This document shows, piece after piece, positions 1 to 40,700 of a DNA stretch of 64,000 bases. Every line of letters starts with the position of its first letter. The first letter of the stretch is position 1. The DNA comes from Bugulina stolonifera. Lineage: Eukaryota; Bryozoa; Gymnolaemata; Cheilostomatida; Bugulidae. Under the pieces are notes generated by a model. The model saw only the letters and a program-made list of their open reading frames with translations. It was not told where the DNA came from and searched no databases. The DNA lies in contig OW285188.1 of the NCBI GenBank assembly GCA_935421135.1, positions 27,316,433 through 27,380,432 on the forward strand. The letters are read 5' to 3'. The position numbers and the translations under genes were made by a program.

Positions 1-4
1 TAAT

Positions 5-300
5 ATGTGGACCACTCACTACTCAGTGAGGACCACTCACTACTCAGTGGGAAGGTGGACCACTCACTACCCAGTGTGGACCACTCACTACTCAGTGTGG
101 ACCACTCACTACTCAGTGTGGACTGCTCGCTATACTACATGTATGGCACTGTTTACTACACTGTGTGGACTGTTTACTACACTGTGTGGACTGTTTACTA
201 CACTGTGTGGACTGTTTACTACACTGTGTGGAATGTTTACTACACTGTGTGGACTGTTCACTACACTGTGCAAACTGTTCACTACACTGTATGGACTGTG
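5..300. repeat. Two abutting 21-bp minisatellites
   Basis: Two related 21-bp tandem arrays abut. The left one is built on ggaccactcactactcag and the right one, from about 150, on tgtttactacactgtgtgga. Reading frames through them are open only because of the periodicity. No coding support is seen. Confidence 0.9.
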
Positions 301-867
301 AGAAGGGATTTTGTTACTGACTAGATAGATAGAGGAATAATATGCTATACATGTACATCTAGATGCTGGAAAGCATTACACTGACACTGTTATATTGAGC
401 TGCTGAAGTTTTGTATTTGTATTGGAATTAAATGTTATGTAACAGCAGTGCTGGTTACATAATTGCCACAATATCCTTGCATACATGTATATATATATAG
501 AATTTCTTCTCCACTAATTTGTTCAACCAATAATAATCATATTTTGGTGCTTGAAGGTTCAATTTGTGAAATCATTTATCTGGTCTTCCAAACGCTAATC
601 CAATTTGCATGTAAACATGGTGATGAGATAATTACATTAGAGGCAATCACTCAGCCAATCAGGTGAGCCCAGACATAGTTTAGCCTGTGGCTTTGTCTTT
701 ATCAAATAATCCTGAATTGATTTTAAGCTATAGATGGTGTTAACTGGCAGCAGTCAAACAGGAAAATGAAAGGCACCATGTTATACGTGTGCACCAGATA
801 CGCTAACATTGTATACTCTAACTGTATATCACATGAGTCAAGGACCAAGCCTCATTCCTAAATACAG
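301..867. other. Upstream flank of PDE10A-like gene
   Basis: AT-rich flank with no recognisable gene apart from the weak exon-like stretch at 556-664, which is listed separately. No TATA box, CpG-rich promoter or polyadenylation site could be assigned. Confidence 0.5.
556..664 (+). other. Possible unassigned coding exon
   Basis: An open stretch follows a weak acceptor-like sequence ending tgcttgaag and ends at a good donor (CAATCAG followed by gtgagc). One frame reads through GSICEIIYLVFQTLIQFACK and onward, with composition closer to a real protein than to the surrounding repeats. Its end phase (2) does not join the PDE10A exon at 868/886, so it may belong to another transcript, an alternative 5' exon or nothing at all. 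The family is not recognised. Confidence 0.2.
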
Positions 868-885
868 CTACCTACGGTCAACCAG

Positions 886-28820
<27,935 letters not shown>

Positions 28821-29744
28821 TGTTAGGAGTTCTAGTCTACAAAGCATACACTATGCTGTCAGTAGTCAGACTGTGGCATTGTGGAGTGAAGTACAATGTA
28901 CATGTACATATGACCGTATAGCATAATCTACGTGTATCTCTGTAGGCCCTGGGTATTACGTCATGTATTTCTTTGCTAAGTATTGGCAGACTTTATTTAC
29001 CTGCAAAGAAAGGAATTCTCCCAGTCATACTACTTGATGCATTGCTTATTTACCTTGCCTCAACACGCTGCCTGCACAGCAGCATTAATATACAGGATTG
29101 TACATTGTCGTTCCTATGGTTACTATGTCACAACTTGCTGGTCAATACCTTACTTCCTGTATTCTCATAACAGTATATGATAAACTATAACTACCCACTG
29201 TAAGTCATAAGTTTGAGGAGAGTATTTTATTATCCTTGTCAGAAGTCATGAAGGCAGCATGGTCAGTGAAGCGATATTCAGTATGTTCATATTATGGAGC
29301 TACTCCTAGTGTATGATCAACATACTTGACCGGTATGTTTTATCTTGTGCTGCCAATCTGGTGTTTATTTAATGTTTATTTATTTTAATATTCTTACACA
29401 ATAATATATATTATTAGTTATTGCAATCCAATTCCTTCTTTCAGATACCAATATGCATTTACTAGTTGTGTTTTAAAAATGCCAACTTATTTAAAATTAG
29501 TTTTGTCAGTTTCATATTTTATACAGAATATTTGATGGAAATATATTTTATTATGAAATTGTTATACCAACAGCTGCAGTGTTATGATTATGTGACGGCG
29601 TTGGATATGGTTTGATTAGTAGAATATTTGCCAGAGCAGGATTGACATCAATCAACATACAGAACAGAAACATGTGCACGTGTGTATTAGTAGAAGACAA
29701 CTCCATAGCCTGTGGGTGTGCATGTTTATTCTACTTCACATATG

Positions 29745-30446
29745 CAAGTACATGCAGGCTACATACAAGTACATGCAGGCTACATACAAGTACATGCAGG
29801 CTACATACAAGTACATACAGGCTACATAGAAGTACATGCAGGCTACATACAAGTATCTGCAGGCTACATACAAGTACATGCAGGCTACATACAAGTACAT
29901 GCAGGCTGCATACAAGTACATGCAGGCTACATACAAGTACATGCAGGCTACATACAAGTACATGCAGGCTACATACAAGTATCTGCAGGCTACATACAAG
30001 TACATGCAGGCTACATACAAGTACATGCAGGCTGCATACAAGTACATGCAGGCTACATACAAGTACATGCAGGCTGCATACAAGTACATGCAGGCTACAT
30101 ACAAGTACATGCAGGCTACATACAAGTCCATGCAGGCTACATACAAGTACATGCAGGCTACATACAAGTACATGCAGGCTACATACAAGTACATGCAGGC
30201 TACATACAAGTACATACAGGCTACATACAAGTACATGCAGGCTACATACAAGTATCTGCAGGCTACATACAAGTACATGCAGGCTACATACAAGTACATG
30301 CAGGCTGCATACAAGTACATGCAGGCTACATACAAGTACATGCAGGCTACATACAAGTCCATGCAGGCTACATACAAGTACATGCAGGCTACATACAAGT
30401 ACATGCAGGCTACATACAAGTACATGCAGGCTACATACAAGTCCAT
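29745..30446. repeat. 21-bp minisatellite
   Basis: About 33 copies of a 21-bp unit containing acatgcaggctacatacaag with a few variants (atctgcagg, ctgcatac). Being a multiple of three with no stop, it is open in several frames on both strands, giving fake proteins of up to 285 residues. Confidence 0.95.
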
Positions 30447-30569
30447 TGTATACATGTATAATCCCTTGACAAATACATGAAAAATAACTCAAAAGAAAAA
30501 CTAAAAATTCATCAATTTTGTTTTCAACTACAGCATCAGGTATACACTATAACATGTCAATATTGTAAT

Positions 30570-30690
30570 TACTTACTTGGTTGGATAATAAAACATATAG
30601 TGTACATGTAAGCAGCTATGTGGTTACTTACCTGGTTGGATAATAAAACATATAGTGTACATGTAAGCAGCTATGGTTATTTAGTGATTG
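30570..30690. repeat. Two-copy direct duplication
   Basis: Two copies of a roughly 60-bp segment containing ttggataataaaacatatag and tgtaagcagctatg. Confidence 0.8.
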
Positions 30691-31737
30691 GGTTGTTTTC
30701 TGTTTTGGAGTTGTATTAATACTTGTAGAAGCTTAGACTAAGTCTTCATAGCTCAGGTTTACCATCAACCTCCAACAAGTTGCCCACCCAATAATTATTT
30801 TGGAAGTCTTGGATTCCAGGTTATATATTCCCACATACAGCTGATACTCATGTAGTATTTATTGGTGCAGATAACAATGAAGAGTATTGTTATGGAGTAT
30901 CAAATAGTCCAAATCTATTATGTCATATGACAATACAAGTTACACTGATTTAACACTTATGTAAACAGTAAACATTATACACTATACATTGTATTGTACA
31001 CAGTATGACTGTAGATATTATTGCATATATTTAGTTTAATCATACAACTATTTATTATTGCAGTAGCATGTTCACTGATCCTTATCAGTGATGCAAACTG
31101 AAACTGTTATTGGTGGCATTGAGTAACAGGTGCTCCCAGTGCTCCCCAGTCATTTTAGTTCCTTAATTTTATAGTGTGAATCCAGTCTCCTGAATTATAG
31201 GTAAGTGGTAAATACATTGTAATATATTGTCTGCTATCAGTAACTTTCAGTCAACACATTGTACTATAATACATTTATGTACAAATAATGTAGTTGTATG
31301 TAGACTGTAAATGTCATACATAATATTTATGTAGCCCATGAAATCTACATTTACATGTACTTGTACATAAACTCATGTTGTACATTGTATGTACAATGTA
31401 TACATGTATATTACTTGTACATAAAGTCATGTTGTACATTGTATGTACAATGTATACATGTATATTACTTGTATTGATATTCATTCTTGTACATTGAACC
31501 TACAATCCACCTCTATTCTAGTCTAGGCTATACATGTAAGTAATCCATTAATCTATCTCCACTTTTTAGGCTTTTCCTCTGGTCTAGGGTGTTTATAACT
31601 TAACAATTGTTAGTGGAAGTAGAGAGAGAGTCATCAGATAAGGGAGTGTCTACCAGCTACACACATAGTCGGCTGTAGCACACAGACTGATACCTGGTTT
31701 GTGGACTTATCGCTAGACTGTATGGTGCATATTAGTT

Positions 31738-32337
31738 ATGAACTCATGGGCACTACAAGCACCTTGTTGGCTTGTCATACACCTTCTCCTCAGTGCCTTA
31801 CTATTCTATGGGGAGACATTTGCTGAAGTCATTATACAGGATATAGTAGTTCGAGAAGAACCTGGATGTATAGCTCAAGTTAAGACCAATGTTGGATTTA
31901 GATGGATATATCTAAAAGATGACTATACATTGGTGAAAGACTCACTGTAAGTAGTGTATTGCGATTCCTTTTACTGGTAGAGTACATTTGGTTTTACTGG
32001 TAAGGTGCATTTTGGTCTATATTGGAATGCTGCCAGCACGAGCACAGGTAGGCTATGTTATTGTATTCACCATGTACAATACACATGTAAGATAATACGT
32101 AGAATTGGGTAAATAAAGGCAGCACTATTACATAGGACTCTATCTAGTCTACTAGCAGTATGTGCTATCTTATGTCTTCTCTATATTATCTAAGTACCTG
32201 ATTAGGTAAGTAAACACTTGGTGTTCATACTCTAAGCATGTATATTATAGCCACCTTCCATGAAATAACAATATGGCAGCTCTAGACAGTCATCTGTTTA
32301 TAAACTGGTTTAAAATTGCTAACAAGAGGATAGAGTG

Positions 32338-32368
<31 letters not shown>

Positions 32369-35300
32369 GTTTCCTTGTGTAGTTTACTCTGTATAACTTG
32401 GTTAGTGCAAGGAAAAGGAGATTTACTTGCTAATCTGATTAATCCTATTAATCTTCTACTGTCATCACCTGGTATACATGTGTACTACTGTACTACTAGT
32501 AATATAAGACTTCTACTGCCATCACCTGGTATACATGTGTACTACTGTACTACTAGTAATATAAGACTTCTACTGCCATCACCTGGTATACATGTGTACT
32601 ACTGTACTACTAGTAATATAAGACTTCTACTGCCATCACCTGGTATACATGTATACTACTGTACTACTAGTAATATAAGACTTCTACTGCCATCACCTGG
32701 TATACATGTATACTACTGTACTACTAGTAATATAAGCTACTCCATATAGACATGTACTTATATTCATCTATACCTCCAGTAAAACTAATAGTATACGTAT
32801 AATATATGTATGATGTATGATGTATGTATGTATGTACATGTATGTATTATATACTATTAGTTTAGTTACATGTAGTTTAGTTTAGCTAGTATTATATTAT
32901 ATGAATGATATACTTGTATAATGATAAATGACATTCTCAGCTGACACTAATTCATTCCATAATTCTCCAACCTTATTATATACAACCAGAACCACTACTT
33001 TAGGCTACTATATCTGTGGTGTACTATATATTTGATATACTGTATGGTAGTCTGTATTTACCACCATTAGCTATATATCTAGTTCTCTGTACATCTATTA
33101 CTACATAGTGTAATAGGAACCAATCTGACCATCAACCACCACTAAAACTGATGTAATCATCTGCAATATTACAACTAGCGTATTATAAAACCTGTAAGTG
33201 TGACCTATTGTTGTTGTGTAAAGCATACCTTCTGTGTTATAACAGAATTATAACACAGAATTATTACATGTGCACCATAATAGTATCCACCATATATTAT
33301 AGTACAACTGCTAAAACTAGTGCTAGTGATGGCACCAGGCAGCTCTTGAAACCCTAGTTAGATCACACACCTTCAGACAGACTTACACCTTTCACATGTT
33401 TGTAATGTGAACAACCTGGTCCATATTGTAATATTATCTGTGATTATTTGTGGTAGATACTACAGCACAGTAACAAGAGAAGACGATCCTACATATCTAT
33501 GGAGACCCTGTGTGCCTTTCGATGTCACTCTGCCTGAGAATATCCAACCGTCTGATAACTACTGTCAGGACACTTCCGTAAGTTCTCTATATCTTCATAT
33601 CAATGGCAGCATTACAGGTATAACATTTCAAATTGTCAACAGATATAATTTATGTTCTATTTTACCATTTAGAAGTTTGAACTCGTATGATTTTGGTATC
33701 ACACGTACCATCGTATACATTTATCACTTTCAGGTGGCCCGGAACAACCACAACAGAACCTGTGACAGTCTAGGAAGTGTTAATAATGGAACCTTACAAC
33801 TTAAATATGTGAATAGAAATGAGTGAGTAAACACATTATTGTTGAGTATGGGCTTTTATTAGCCTGTGCTCCCTGAAGTTTCTTATTTTCTAAATAGGCC
33901 TACCTAGAGTAACTCAAGCTAAAGTAATGTTTGATGTCAACTTTACAAACAAAAAATAACAATATAGCCACAGATTAATTTAACAAAACACAGGCATACA
34001 CTCTACACTCTACAGTCCAGCTTGTGACATCTGAGCTTGTTGTTGTGAAACCCAAGTACATGTACATGAGTGTATCATTGTAGTGACCACAATCTGCCTG
34101 AATATTACATGTACATGTACGTACATAGCTGAAACCTTTATTGTTATAATGCTGCACATGTATATGCATTTGTAAATTCTATCAAATTGTAATGAAACAA
34201 AGGGTCCAGAAGTCTTGTACTACGAAAATAGTGCACATACCACCCTCTCCCTTGGTATTTGGTCCTTATGTAAATGGGGTATAAGATGAGACGAGTCAGC
34301 TCACTCCTCCCAATGTAAGCTATACGTAAAATTATGGGCTTGATGGAGTCTGAACAGTGGCTGTCGTAACTTTATTTATAGTAACTCTAGTTTAGGTACC
34401 CCTCCCCCTTCCATCCAGGTAGCGTGTAGTCTGTGGTAGTCCTACACATTTATACCAGCACACTGATGTCTACATGTAGTCTCTGGTGGGCCTACACATT
34501 TATACCAGCACACTGATGTCTACATGTTGTTATAATCTGTCAGTTCTAGAGAGAAGGCTACAGTAAGACTTGTCTGTAACACTACACAGAGTAGAGGCTC
34601 TCTAGTTTGTATCAGTGACTGTGGCACTTATTCACCGGTAGGTACCTCATACATGGTGTGTATATTATAATATTATATTACAGTTCACACATTACTGTGA
34701 TACATTTACCAATGCATTGCTCCACTACTACTCTACACATGTATATTGTGTACAGTGGATAGACCCTGAGCTGTATTTAATGTAAATGCAGCAAGCAGCT
34801 GCCAAACTCTACAAATAGGTGACCGACAGGCCGGTGACATTTAATTGATAGTTTCTACTATTGCGGTGTTTAAATCTATAACATGAGTATGTCACACATG
34901 TCAGATATATTATACATACATATTACAATAGTGTATGTGTATTATTGTGTTGGTAACAACTTGCTGTATTTATATAGTCTTCTACCATGTGTTCCAAGAG
35001 TCAACGCCCTAAGTGAATGGGTTTGACGATTATCTACATGCACATGTACTATAACTTATAGCATGCTATGAATTATTTATAGTACATGTAATTTGTATGT
35101 ACTTTACTTTCCAGATACTAGAATATTCTTCCAAGTATGTCTGTTTGGGCAAACAGCCCAACTCTCGACTACCCTTAATAGCCAATCACAACTTGAGCAC
35201 TGGTTCACTGATACTTATTGTGTAAGTCTCTACACTGTTTCCATGAGCACGGTGTGTTTTAGTGTGAAATTGTCCTCTCTCTTTTCCTGTTGAGAGAGGA

Positions 35301-36746
35301 CAACTTCATATTAGAAAATACTTCACACATGAAACTCGAACCCTCAAGGTGTGACAACTGCACACAAAGGGCTCATAGATTTAAGCTAGCAAATATTATC
35401 CATGTGTACACTGCCAGAGACCAACCAACTACATGTACATAACTGGACTGCATACTTATGTCTTACAGCTACATGTACATAACTGGACTACATGCTTATG
35501 TCTTACAACTACATGTACATAACTGGACTGCATGCTTATGTCTTACAGCTACATGTACATAACTGGACTACATGCTTATGTCTTACAACTACATGTACAT
35601 AACTGGACTACATGCTTATGTCTTACAGCTACATGTACATAACTGGACTGCATGCTTATGTCTTACAGCTACATGTACATAACTGGACTACATGCTTATG
35701 TCTTACAACTACATGTACATAACTGGACTACATGCTTATGTCTTACAGCTACATGTACATAACTGGACTGCATACTTATGTCTTACAACTACATGTACAT
35801 AACTGGACTGCATACTTATGTCTTACAACTACATGTACATAACTGGACTGCATGCATATGTCTTACAGCTACATGTACATAACTGGACTGCATGCTTATG
35901 TCTTACAACTACATGTACATAACTGGACTGCATGCTTATGTCTTACAGCTACATGTACATAACTGGACTGCATGCTTATGTCTTACAGAGGTGGATTTAT
36001 CTTCTTTGTATATCTGCTGGTTGGAGTAATTAGAGGAACAGTTAAAGGGAGGTCTGGGTGTGATCGCCTACCCAACTCTGACTTCTGGTTGGAGTTGCCT
36101 CTACTTGTAAAAGTAAGCTAACTTTATGTTTTGCCCCTATAACACTACATGAATGATATTACAGCATGAATTACAATGTATATTACATTGTACATGTATA
36201 TACTATATAATATGATGTAAGGTATTGGTATGCGTAATATACATGGCATAGTGTTCAATGCACTTTTATATGTTGAAATGTATACTTTTCTTGTACCATG
36301 CTCTCAATAATCAGTACATACATGTATATAGACATACAACATTATAAAATGCAATGATGGCAATTATAGTGCTCAATCACACAAATTTTAGGGCTAAAAT
36401 AAATTACCTTATATAAATTGTAATTATTTTTATTCGTGGCTAAGTCTTTGAATTCATTTCATTACCAATATTTTCATGTAAAACACCATTATGTTTTGAT
36501 GGCTCTACTTAAAATGATATTATTAAAAGGACATAATTTCAGATTAGACAATAATGCTTGCTACTATAATAGTAGGATGCCTGTTGGACATTCATCAGTT
36601 AAATACCGTATTTTCAGGATGGCTGTCGGCTCACTTTTACCTGCAAACTACCACGGCAAGGCTATTATTACCGCAAGAGAAGGAGAAAGACCGATATTTA
36701 TGCTCCTATTGCATATGATGACAGGACACCTGTTGTAGACATTTAG
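31738..36746 (+). CDS. M6PR: Cation-dependent mannose-6-phosphate receptor-like protein
   Basis: A type I membrane receptor that in animals carries mannose-6-phosphate-tagged hydrolases from Golgi to endosome. Seven exons: 31738-31946, 33457-33577, 33734-33822, 34544-34637, 35115-35221, 35989-36112 and 36618-36746; phases agree and give 290 aa (human 277). Residues 1-30 form a signal peptide (core LVIHLLLSALLF). The luminal part has eight cysteines and several N-glycosylation sequons (for example NRT, NGT, NTT, NLS). It ends in the MRH-like core VRLVCNTT, CISDC, LEYSSKYVC. A membrane segment lies at about 203-221, followed by a tail of about 69 residues. The juxtamembrane tail matches the family best (PNSDFWLELPLLVKDGC). 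The usual C-terminal acidic dileucine is absent, and YAPI at 276-279 could serve as an adaptor signal. I could not confirm every sugar-binding residue. Confidence 0.8.
32342..32368 (+). repeat. Homopolymeric C tract (27 C)
   Basis: Uninterrupted run of 27 C in intron 1 of the M6PR-like gene. Its length is likely to vary or be misassembled. Confidence 0.9.
32450..32738. repeat. 57-bp tandem repeat
   Basis: Five near-identical 57-bp copies containing catcacctggtatacatg and tactactagtaatataag. The 19-codon period keeps one frame open, but there is no splice or homology support for coding. Intron 1 of the M6PR-like gene. Confidence 0.9.
34425..34530. repeat. Two-copy 60-bp duplication
   Basis: Two copies containing cctacacatttataccagca and cactgatgtctacatg, just upstream of the exon at 34544. 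Confidence 0.8.
35266..35307. repeat. 42-bp hairpin element, copy 2
   Basis: Arms gaaattgtcctctctc and gagagaggacaacttc pair over 16 bp with one mismatch. Same family as 27344-27393. Confidence 0.75.
35425..35988 (+). repeat. 40-bp minisatellite ending at a real splice acceptor
   Basis: About 14 copies of a 40-bp unit containing acatgtacataactggactg and cttatgtcttacag (or -caa). The last copy ends exactly at the acceptor of the M6PR transmembrane exon (35989). About half of the other copies keep tcttacag and so are decoy acceptors. Confidence 0.95.
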
Positions 36747-36960
36747 TATCACAGCATATGACTATTGCATATGGCAGGGCACCTGTTGCAGACATGCAAT
36801 ATCACTGCATATGACTATTATATATGACAGGGCACCTGTTGTAGACATTTTTAGTATTACTGCATATGACTATTGTATATGACAAGGCGGCTGTTCTAGA
36901 CATTTAGTATCACTGCATATGACTATTGTATATGACAGGGCACCTGTTCCAGTCATAATA
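36690..36960 (+). repeat. Tandem repeat of the M6PR C-terminal coding end in the 3' UTR
   Basis: The end of the last coding exon, including the stop codon (ggacacctgttgtagacatt, then tagtatca), is the first of about four tandem units of 50-60 bp running into the 3' UTR. Confidence 0.8.
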
Positions 36961-37744
36961 TCTCCCTCCAGTCAAACTCAATCCTGCCAGCAATTTTTAT
37001 GGCAATTACCATGATTATACAGTGTACATTCACACATTATATATAATACAATCACAGCACTATTATTACATTATATAAATGTATTTTATATTCTATAATA
37101 ATTATTGTGGAATAACCTGTTTAACAGCAGAAGAGGAGGAAATCATCATCAGCTGTGAATAACATATCCAAGTTATCCTCTCTTTGTTCTCTTCTAATGC
37201 AAGAAGTAGCAAGTATGATGGGCAAGATTTAATAGAAGTGTTTAAAAAAGATTATAAAAGGTGAAGGAATTCTGCCCCAGTTGCTGTACTAAAAAGGGTA
37301 CAGTAAGCCAAGTATACAATGTAGGTATATCCCATGTGTGCTTTGTGTTTAGGCCACTGTGCAGCTTATAGCATTTTGGAAGATGTTGGTGTGGGTGAAT
37401 AGTTTGACAATAAAAAATAATACCAGAAGCATTGTAAGATTTCATGATATTACACATACATGTATATCTATATTTGGACACTAGTCCTAGCTACATATTA
37501 CATAAATGTTAATGTTAATATCCAACTCTATATTACAACCAGAGAGTATCACATAATATATACAGTAGCAAGTAAGTCAGAACCAACTGTACAAAGGGTG
37601 GTTGTATACACAAAGCCATAGTAAATGTATAATTAAACTAAAAATAATTAAAATAAATAGAAATATCACTTTCAAATGATTGAACAACGTTACTAAACCA
37701 AACCACATTGCACACGAATACCAGAAGGTCTGATGATGAGGCAG
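36961..37744. other. Convergent 3' spacer, M6PR / STK36
   Basis: AT-rich spacer between the converging 3' ends. No gene, repeat array or clear polyadenylation signal could be assigned. Confidence 0.6.
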
Positions 37745-40700
37745 CTAAGTGGCGGAGGCCTGCTGAAGCTGCTTCACCAGGACTGCACATTGATATACAA
37801 CGTTTTGGTTCGGCCTGCAGCCACCGATACTACTGTACGCAGACCTCGCACTCAGAGCGCCTCCTGTGGACCGTGATGTCATACCACCAGACTTGGAAGG
37901 AGAGCTGGAAGATATTTGAGAGAGTCTGGATATAGCCTTGTGTTTCATCAGTTCCTGTAGCAGGGGTCTGTGTTGTATCATCTCATGGAGGGTGGAGAGG
38001 GCACACTCCTGTACGTGTAGTTGTGTATCTGTACAGGCTAAGTCAAGGACACTGTGGAATAATATCAATGCCTTCTTACTATCAGAATATAACTTACTAT
38101 CAGTATATGATTTTGTCTAATGAGAGGGCAGTAATATCTCCAAACAGGTTAAAGTACGTTACTGAGTGCTATAGGTAAACATGAACTACTCCTCACAAAT
38201 TCCCATGACAGTCAATGGTAACCGACATTGACTCAACACTGGGAGTCGTGTCACCGATACATATATATGATGTTATTCCTAGCAAGCAACTGTTGTGAGA
38301 GCATCGGACTAATGGCATAGCACAATACTAGTTGAATATTAGTATTATTTCGGAAACCAATGTTATGCCACAACAGAATACCCAATATTGGGCCTAACAA
38401 TACTCATTGCTTGGTTTAGAACAATCAAAAATATAAAAAAACAGCAAATAATTGATACAGGTAAATACAGGTAAATACAGGTAAATACTGGTAATACTGA
38501 ATACTTACTTTGAAACTGCTGAATGGGAGATGAATTCCTCCGATAACTCCTCAGAATGTAAGATAAGATTACCCAGCGCACCTACAGTGAGGCATGTATT
38601 CTAGTATATACAGTACTAAAGTGGGGCATGTACTCTGGTATATACAGTACTGGAGTGGGGCATGTACTCTGGTATATACAGTACCAGAGTGGAGCATGTA
38701 CTCTGGTATATACAGTACTACAGTGAGGCATGTACTCTGGTATATACAGTACTAGAGTGGAGCATGTATTCTGGTATATACAGTACTATAGTGGGGCAAG
38801 CACACTGGCATATACAGTACTACAGTGTAGCATGTACTCTGGTATATACAGTACTAGAGTGGGGCATGTACACTGGTATATGCAGTACTACAGTGGGGCA
38901 TGTACACTGATATATACAGTACTACAGTGGAGCATGTACACTGGTATATACAGTACTACAGTGGAGCATGTACTCTGGTATATACAGTACTAGAGTGGGG
39001 CATGTACACTGATATACACAGTACTAGAGTGGGGCATGTACTCTGGTATATACAGTACTACAGTGGGGCATGTATTCTGGTATATACAGTACTATAGTGG
39101 GGCATATACACTGGTATATACAGTACTACAGTGGAGCATGTACTCTGGTATATACAGTACTACAGTGAGGCATGTACTCTGGTATATACAGTACTAGAGT
39201 GGAGCATGTATTCTGGTATATACAGTACTATAGTGGGGCATATACACTGGTATATACAGTACTACAGTGGGGCATATACACTGATATATACAGTACTACA
39301 GTGGAGCATGTACACTGGTATATACAGTACTACAGTGGAGCATGTACTCTGGTATATACAGTACTAGAGTGGGGCATGTACACTGGTATACAGAGTACTA
39401 GAGTGGAGCATGTACTCTGGTATATACAGTACTAGAGTGGAGCATGTACTCTGGTATACACAGTACTAGAGTGGAGCATATACTCTGGTATATACAGTAC
39501 TAGAGTGGAGCATGTACTCTGGTATATACAGTACTAGAGTGGGACATGTACACTGGTATATACAGTACTAGAGTGGGGCATGTACACTGGTATATACAGT
39601 ATACCAGCAGGACCCGTAACAGAGTGGGGCATATATGAGTCTTGGTACATAAGAACACATAGCGTACATAGAGTATAATATACAGCATAATATTCAGCAT
39701 AATATTCAGTATAATATACAGTATAAAATACGGCATAATATATGGTAGAACGAACACAGTGTTTATTAATAATATGACTATATGGTAGCTTACAGACAGC
39801 ATGGCTCCTGGTCCTAGCTATAGGGTCAGACAGTAGTTTGATTAGTACTGGTACTATAGGCAGCAGGGCTTCATTAATGTCAGAGGAGTGATAGGCAGCG
39901 TTACCTACGGCATAGCTGGCACCCTGTAGTTACATATTAATATGGATGTACAATAACATAAGCTACAAGTTGTAAGTAGAACTAGTAAGAAGTTTTATGA
40001 GAGCATAGACAGTGCTCTTAGATTTAGTGTTGCTATGACAACCTAATATACACTTAGTTGTCCCACAATGTAAATTCTGGAGCTAATGACCTGAAGCTAG
40101 AGAGTGTTGACCAGTTGCAGGCCGGTAGGACTTGTGGTCAAGGTGAAGTGACCATCCATACAATCTCATTGGTGACTTGAGTACACCTACTGTATACCAG
40201 TAATAATGACAACTATAACACATGTGCATACCTTTCTCACATTGTGATCTGCGTCAGACAGACAGTCTATCAGTGCCTTCAGTAAACTCGGTCTACAACA
40301 GCGTAGAACAGAACTATTAGATGTAGATACTACACTTTAGTATACATGTAGATACTGCCCTTTAGTATACATGTAGATACTACACTTTAGTATACATGTA
40401 GTAAGTATAGTGTACATGTAGATACTGTTAGAGTAAGTATAGTGTATAGTGACTCACTTCAATTTGAGAGTAGATGCGAATAGGTCATTATGTTTGATGA
40501 TGTTACCAAGTAGATTAGACATCCTTGCTCTGATAGTGCTGGATTGAGCTGTGAGTAGCTGCGTAATCAGCTTATCTGTAAGTATGCATATAAACCTACA
40601 TGTAGGTAGAATACATACTCTATCTACGTGTGCCATCTACGTGTGCCATCTACGTGTGCTATCTACGTGTGCTATCTACGTGCGCCATCTACGTATGCCA

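Larger units (their letters stand above)
28821..31737. other. Spacer between PDE10A-like and M6PR-like genes
   Basis: Contains the PDE10A 3' UTR of unknown extent, the 21-bp minisatellite at 29745-30446 and a two-copy 63-bp duplication at about 30570-30690. No canonical AATAAA is evident close after the stop codon. No gene is seen on either strand. Confidence 0.6.

Noticed and set aside
29612..30492. Long repetitive open frames up to 285 residues on both strands
   Set aside because: They result from a 21-bp tandem array with no stop in several frames; no splice sites, start context or homology.
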